Positions 59,066 through 64,000 of a stretch of 64,000 bases of DNA are shown here, one piece after another. Origin of the DNA: Ceratotherium simum simum. Taxonomy: Eukaryota; Chordata; Mammalia; Perissodactyla; Rhinocerotidae. Where the stretch lies: NCBI RefSeq assembly GCF_000283155.1, contig NW_004454173.1:8596225-8660224 (forward strand), written 5' to 3'. The notes beneath the pieces are model-generated. The model was not told the DNA's origin and made no database searches. It worked only from the letters and a program-made list of their open reading frames with translations. Position 1 is the stretch's first letter. Every line of letters begins with the position of its first letter. The position numbers were made by a program, and so were the translations under genes.

Positions 59066-62000
59066 ATGGCATTAATAAGTCCATACCCATCAATAATTAC
59101 TTTAAATGTAAGTGGACTAAATTTTCCAATCAAAAGATAGAGAGTGGCTGAATAGATTAAAAAAAAAAAAAAGACCCAACCATGTGCTGCCTACAGGAAA
59201 CTCACTTCAGCTTTCATGACACACATAGACCGAAAGTGAAGGGATGGAAAAAGATATTCCACTCAAATGTAAACTAAAAGAAAGCCGAGGTAACTACACT
59301 TATATAGATGAAATAAACTTTAAGATAAAGACTGTAACAGACAAAGAAAATCATTATATAATAATAAAGAGGCCAATCCAACAAGAGGATATAACATTTG
59401 TAAATATTTATGCACCCAACATAGGGGCACCTAAATATATAAAGTAAATATTAACAGACCTAAAGAGAGAAATAGACAGCAACACAATAATAGTAGGGGA
59501 CTTCTATACCCCACTGTCTGGATAGATCATCCAGACAGAAAATCAATATGGAAACATTGGCCTTAATTGATACATTAGACCAGATGTTTAACAGACAAAT
59601 ACAGAACATTCCATCCAAAAGCAACAGAATACACATTCTTCTCAAATGCACATGGAACATTCTCCAAAACAGATCATATGTTAGGCCACAAAACAAATCT
59701 TAATACGTTTAAGAAGACTGAAATCATAGCAAGCATATTTTCTGACCACAATGATATAAAACTAGAAATCAATTACAAGAAGAAAACTAGAAAATTCACA
59801 AATAGGTGGAGATTAAACAAACAACCAAAGAGAAAGAAATCAAAAGAGAAATCAAAAAATACCTTGAGACAAATGAAAATGGAAATAAAACATACCAAAA
59901 CTTATGAGATGCAGCAAAAGCAGTTCTAAGAGGGAAGTTCTAAGTAATAAACACCTACATTAAGAAACAAGAAAGATCTCAAATAAACAACCTAACTTTA
60001 CACCTCAAGGAACGAGGAAAAAAAAAAAAAAAGAACAAAGCCCAAAGTTAGTAGAAGGAAGGAAATAACAAAGATCAGAGCAGAAATAATAGAAAAGATC
60101 AATGAAACTAAGAACTGCTTTTTGAGAAGATAAAATAGATAAACCTTTAGCTAAAATCATCAAGAAAAAAGAAAGACAGAGGACCCAAATAAATAAAATC
60201 AGAAATGAAAGAGGAGATGCTACAACTGATACCACAGAAATACAAAGGATCATAAGAGATTACTATGAACAATTACACACCAACAAATTGGACAATCTAG
60301 AAGAAATTGATAAATTCCTAGAAACATGCAATCTAACAAGACTGAATCAAGAAGAAATAGAAAATCTGAACAGAGCAATTACTAGTAAGGAGATGAAATC
60401 AGTAGTCAAAAACCTCCCAACAAACAAAAGTCCAGGACCAGATGGCTTCAGTAGTGAATTCTACCAAACATTTAACAAAGAATTAATACCAATCCTTCTC
60501 AATCTCTTCCAAAAAAATAGAATAGGAGAGAATACTTCCAAACTCTTTTATGAGGCCAGTATTACCCTGATACCAAAACAAGACAAGAACACTACAAGAA
60601 AAGATAATTACAGGCCAATATCCCTGATGAACATAGGTGCAAGAATCCTCAACAAAATATAAGCAAATTGAAGGCAACAATACATTAAAAGGATCATACA
60701 CCATGATCAAGTAGGATTTATTCCAAGGATGCAAGGATGGTTCAATATCCACAAAGTCAACGTGATACACCACATTAAAAAAATGGATAAAAATCTTATA
60801 ATCATCTCAATAGATGCAGAAAAAGTGTTTGACAAAATTCAACATCCTTTCATGATAAAAACTCTCAAAAAATTGTATATAGAGGGAATATACCTTAACA
60901 TAATAAAGGTTACATATGACAAGCCCACAGCTAACATTATACTCAACAGTGAAAAACTGAAAGCCTTTCCTCTAAGCTCAGGAATAAGACAAGGTTGCCC
61001 ACTCTTGCCACTTTTATTCAACATAGTACTAGAAGTCTTAGCCAGAGCAATTAGGCAGGAAAAAGAAATAAAAGGCATCCAAATTCAAAGGAAAGAGTAA
61101 AACTGTTTCTATTTGCAGATGAAATGATACGATATATAGAAAACCCTAAAAACTCCACCAAAAAACTGTTAGAATAAATGAATTCAGTTAAGTTGTAGGA
61201 TACAAACTCAACATACAACATACATCAGTTGCATTTTTATACACTAACAATGAACTATCAGAAAAAGAAATAAAGAAAACAATCCCATTTACAATTGCAT
61301 CAAAAAGAATAAAGTACATAGGAATAAATTTAATCGAGGTGAAAGACCTGTGCACTGAAAACTATAGACATTGATGAAAGAAACTGAAGACACAAATAGA
61401 TGGAAAGATATTTAGTGTTCATGGATTGGAAGAATTAATATTGTTAAAATGTCCATACTACCCAAAGAAATCTACAGATTCAATGCAATCCCTATCAAAA
61501 TTCCAAAGGCATTTTTCACAGAAATAGAACAATCCTAAAATTTATATAGAATCGCAAAAGACCTCAAGTAGCCAAAGCAATCTTGAGAAAGAAGAACAAA
61601 GCTGGAGGCATCATGCTCCCTGATTTCAAACTATATTACAAAGCTATAGTAATCAAAACAGTAGGGTATTGGCATAAAAAGAGACACATAGATCAACGGA
61701 ACTGAATGGAGAGCCCATATATGGGAATGACCGTATATGGTCAATTAATTTATGATAAGGAGCCAAGAATATACAATGAGGAAAGGGCAGTCTTGTCAAT
61801 AAATGGTGATTCATTCTTTTGCAATTGGACAGCCAAATGCAAAAGAATGAAACTGAATCACTATCTTACAGCATACACAAAAATCCACTCAAAGTGGATT
61901 AAAGACTTGAAAGTAAGACCTGAAACCATAAAACTCCTAGAAGGCAGAGGGGGTAAGCTCCTTGACATTGGTATTAACAATGATTTTTTTTTTGACACCA

Positions 62001-62890
62001 AAAGCAAAGGCAACAAAAGCAAAAATAAACAAGTGGGACTATATCAAACTAAAAGGTTCTGTACAGCAAAGGAAACCATCAACACAATGAAAAGGCAACC
62101 TACAGAATGGAAGAAAATATTTGCAAATCATATCTGATAAGGGGTTAATATCTGAAATATATAAAGAACTCAACAGCAAAAAAACAATCTGATTATAAAA
62201 TAGGCAGAAGATCTGAATAGACATTTTTCCAAAGAAGATATACCAATGACCAACAGGTACATAAAAATGTGCTCCACATCACTAATCGTCAGAGAAATGC
62301 AAATCAAAACCACAATGAGATATCACCTCACACCTGTTAGAATGGCTATTATCAAAAAGACAAGAAATAACATGTGTTGGCAAGGATGTAGAGAAAAGGG
62401 AACTCTTGTGCACTGTTGGTGGGAATTTAAATTGGTGCAGCCACTATGGAAAGAGTATGGAGGTTCCTCAAAAAATTAAAAATCGAACTACCATATGATC
62501 CAGCAATTCCACTTCTAGGTATTTAACCAAAGGAAACAAAATCAGTATCTGGAAAAGATATATCCACCTCATGTTAATTCATTGCAGTGTTATTTATGGC
62601 CGAGACATGGAAACAACCTAAGTGTCCATCGACAGATGAATGGATAGAGATATAGTCTATAAATACAATGGAATATTACTCAGCCATACAAAAGAAGGAA
62701 AGCCTGCCATTTGTGACAACGTGGATGGATCTTGAGGGCATTTCACTTATGCTAAGTGAAATAAGTCAGACAGAAAAAGACAAATACTTATGATCTCACT
62801 TATATGTGGAATATAAAAATAATTGAACTCATAGATACAGAGAACAGATTTCTGGTTGCCAGAGGCAGAGAGAGTGGTGAAATGGGTGAA
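59066..62890 (+). pseudogene. L1 ORF2 (endonuclease and reverse transcriptase), broken
   Basis: From ATG at 59066 the product begins MALISPYPSIITLNVSGLN, the APE-type endonuclease start, but stops appear after about 25 codons. Recognisable parts are the endonuclease (KTVTDKENHYIIIKRPIQQE and VNIYAPNIGAPKYIK), the endonuclease end (SDHNDIKLEINYKKKTRKF), reverse transcriptase at about 60290-61400 ([46 protein letters not shown] and GIRQGCPL) and the Cys-rich end ([18 protein letters not shown] at about 62370-62425). The catalytic FADD box reads FADE at 61112-61123, a loss of one metal-binding Asp. Many frameshifts and stops. The end coordinate is estimated from the usual ORF2 length and the text PAIPLLGI near 62500. 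Confidence 0.85.
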
Positions 62891-63177
62891 GGTGGTCAAA
62901 AGGGGCAAACTTCCAGTTATAAGATAAATCCTGGGGATGTAATATAAGCATGATGACTATGGTTAACCATACTGTATTATATATTTGACAGTTGCTAAGA
63001 GACTAGAACTTTAAAGTTCTCATCACAAGAATAAAAACTTGTAACTATGTGAGGTGATGAATGTTAACTAAACTTATGGTGGTAATCATTTTACAATATA
63101 TACATATATCAAATCATTCTGTTGTACACCTGAAACTAATACAATGTCATGTCAATTATATCAATAAAAAATAGCAA
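62891..63177 (+). repeat. L1 3'UTR with polyadenylation signal
   Basis: Contains GGTGAAGGTGGTCAAAAGGG, TTCCAGTTATAAGATAAATC, GTTCTCATCACAAG, TTGTACACCTGAAACTAATA and the terminal TCAATTATATCAATAAAAAA with AATAAA at 63163-63168. The same block appears antisense at 233-551. Confidence 0.85.
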
Positions 63178-63302
63178 AATGGTCAATAGACAATAACCTT
63201 TTAATTAAATTCTCCTAATTTAATTAAAATCTCTAAATAACTTTTAATTAAATTCTCAAATTAAAAAGAAATATTCTTTAAAAGAAAAAAAAGAGAAGCA
63301 GC
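63178..63302 (+). other. Extra tail between L1 3' end and target duplication (candidate 3' transduction)
   Basis: 125 bp of A/T-rich non-L1 sequence lies inside the target-site duplication. CTTTTAATTAAATTCTC occurs twice (63198-63214 and 63241-63257, period 43). The tail ends with ATTAAA, then AAAGAAATATTC and an A-rich stretch (AAAAGAAAAAAAAGAG) right before the duplication. Confidence 0.65.
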
Positions 63303-63479
63303 AGAAAGCTTTTGCAACGTATCCTGAGAAGGTAAGACATGCTGCCCTGGTCATTCTGTCCCTCGTGTGTTACAGCACTGGGGTCAGCCCTGTGAAGACC
63401 ACTAAGACTCTGGACACCAAGTCTGACATGGATAGGGCGGTTCCCCACACCAAGCAATTCTCCAATTCCAGGTAAGTGT

Positions 63480-64000
63480 CTTACGATTCAACTCAATTCT
63501 GACACTATCTACCTGGAGATAGCATCAGATCGCATAGGTTAAGTCCAACAAGACTGGCCCCCCCAGACACCAATCGAAAGTCTAGATTATCACTTGTGCT
63601 TCTGACCAACTGGTGATAGATGGGAACTTCCCACGACCTCCTCCTTGGGTTCAATTAACTTGCTAGAGCAGCTCACAGAACTCAGAGAAACATTTACTTA
63701 CTAGATTAGTAGTTTATTATAAAAGGATATAACTCAGGAACAGCCAGATGGAAGAGATGCATAGGGCAAGGTATGGGGAAAGGGCACAAAGTTTCCATGC
63801 TTTTCAGAGTACACTATTCTCCCTCAATCTCCATGTGTTCACCAATCTAGAAGCTCTTCTAACCCTGTCCTTTTGGGTTTTTATGGAGGCTTTATTACAC
63901 AGGTGCGATTGATTACAACATTGGCCATTAATGACTGAACTCAATCTTCAGCCCCTCTCCTCTCAGTGGTACAACTGGAAGTTCCAACCTTCTAATCACA
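63480..64000. repeat. LTR-type remnant running out of the window (tentative)
   Basis: GCTAGAGCAGCTCACAGAAC followed by TCAGAGAAACATTTACTTAC, AGTAGTTTATTATAAAAGGA, CAGCCAGATGGAAGAGATGC, CTTTTGGGTTTTTATGGAGG and GGCCATTAATGACTGAACTC recur in many mammalian genomes in a fixed order, which I associate with an old LTR family. Family and strand are not fixed. No coding part is seen. It may continue beyond 64000. Confidence 0.45.

Larger units (their letters stand above)
56188..63302 (+). mobile_element. Near full-length L1 (LINE-1), about 7.1 kb, with 14-bp target-site duplication
   Basis: AGAAAGCTTTTGCA lies at 56174-56187 and again at 63303-63316 without mismatch, so a single retrotransposition event delivered everything between. 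The element has a 5'UTR that starts near the expected promoter head (GGTTCAAGATGGTGACCTAG), tandem monomers, a broken ORF1, a long inter-ORF stretch (58579-59065), a broken ORF2, a 3'UTR of L1MA/L1MB type ending with AATAAA at 63163, and a further 125-bp A/T-rich tail. ORFs carry frameshifts and stops, so it is immobile. It is intergenic, about 9 kb after the PRKCH 3' end and in the same orientation. Confidence 0.93.

Overview
The window is nuclear DNA of a placental mammal, almost certainly a perissodactyl (horse, rhinoceros or tapir group). Five tRNA-Ser-derived SINEs of the ERE type, which is characteristic of Perissodactyla, are present, on a background of ancient MIR, L2, L1 and Tigger repeats. 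Real coding sequence occupies about 1% of the window.

The only host protein-coding gene I can support is the 3' end of PRKCH (protein kinase C eta), on the + strand. Four coding exons lie at 24074-24212, 24857-25045, 44363-44506 and 45973-46119. All have consensus splice sites and one continuous reading frame. They encode the last 205 residues, from the catalytic-loop Asp of the kinase domain to the C-terminal LQP-stop. Activation-loop, turn-motif and hydrophobic-motif phosphosites fall at Thr513, Thr656 and Ser675 if the protein is collinear with the 683-residue human protein. Bases 1-24073 are an upstream intron in which I found no further exon. The 3'UTR probably ends near 47275 at an AATAAA signal. 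The remaining 16.7 kb is intergenic.

Repeat layout: 1-24 kb (intron) holds an antisense L1 3' end, several L2 and MIR pieces, a 199-bp Tigger-type element with TA duplication (14627-14825), a nested L1/L1/ERE stack (15.3-16.9 kb) and a second ERE (18891-19072). The 25-44 kb intron holds MIR, L2 and L1 fragments, two EREs in tandem at one target site (30517-31023), a 56-bp retrocopy with a perfect 12-bp duplication (32791-32846) and a 501-bp Tigger-type element (35332-35832). The intergenic part holds MIR copies, an ERE (51741-51957), LTR-like remnants and a near full-length L1 of about 7.1 kb (56188-63302). That L1 is flanked by a 14-bp duplication, has tandem monomers in its 5'UTR, has decayed ORF1 and ORF2, and carries a 125-bp tail that looks like a 3' transduction.

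I see no bacterial-type system, CRISPR array or novel coding system. The interesting signals are retrotransposition events with readable target-site duplications. Repeat family names come from recalled consensus sequences, and boundaries without a stated duplication are approximate.
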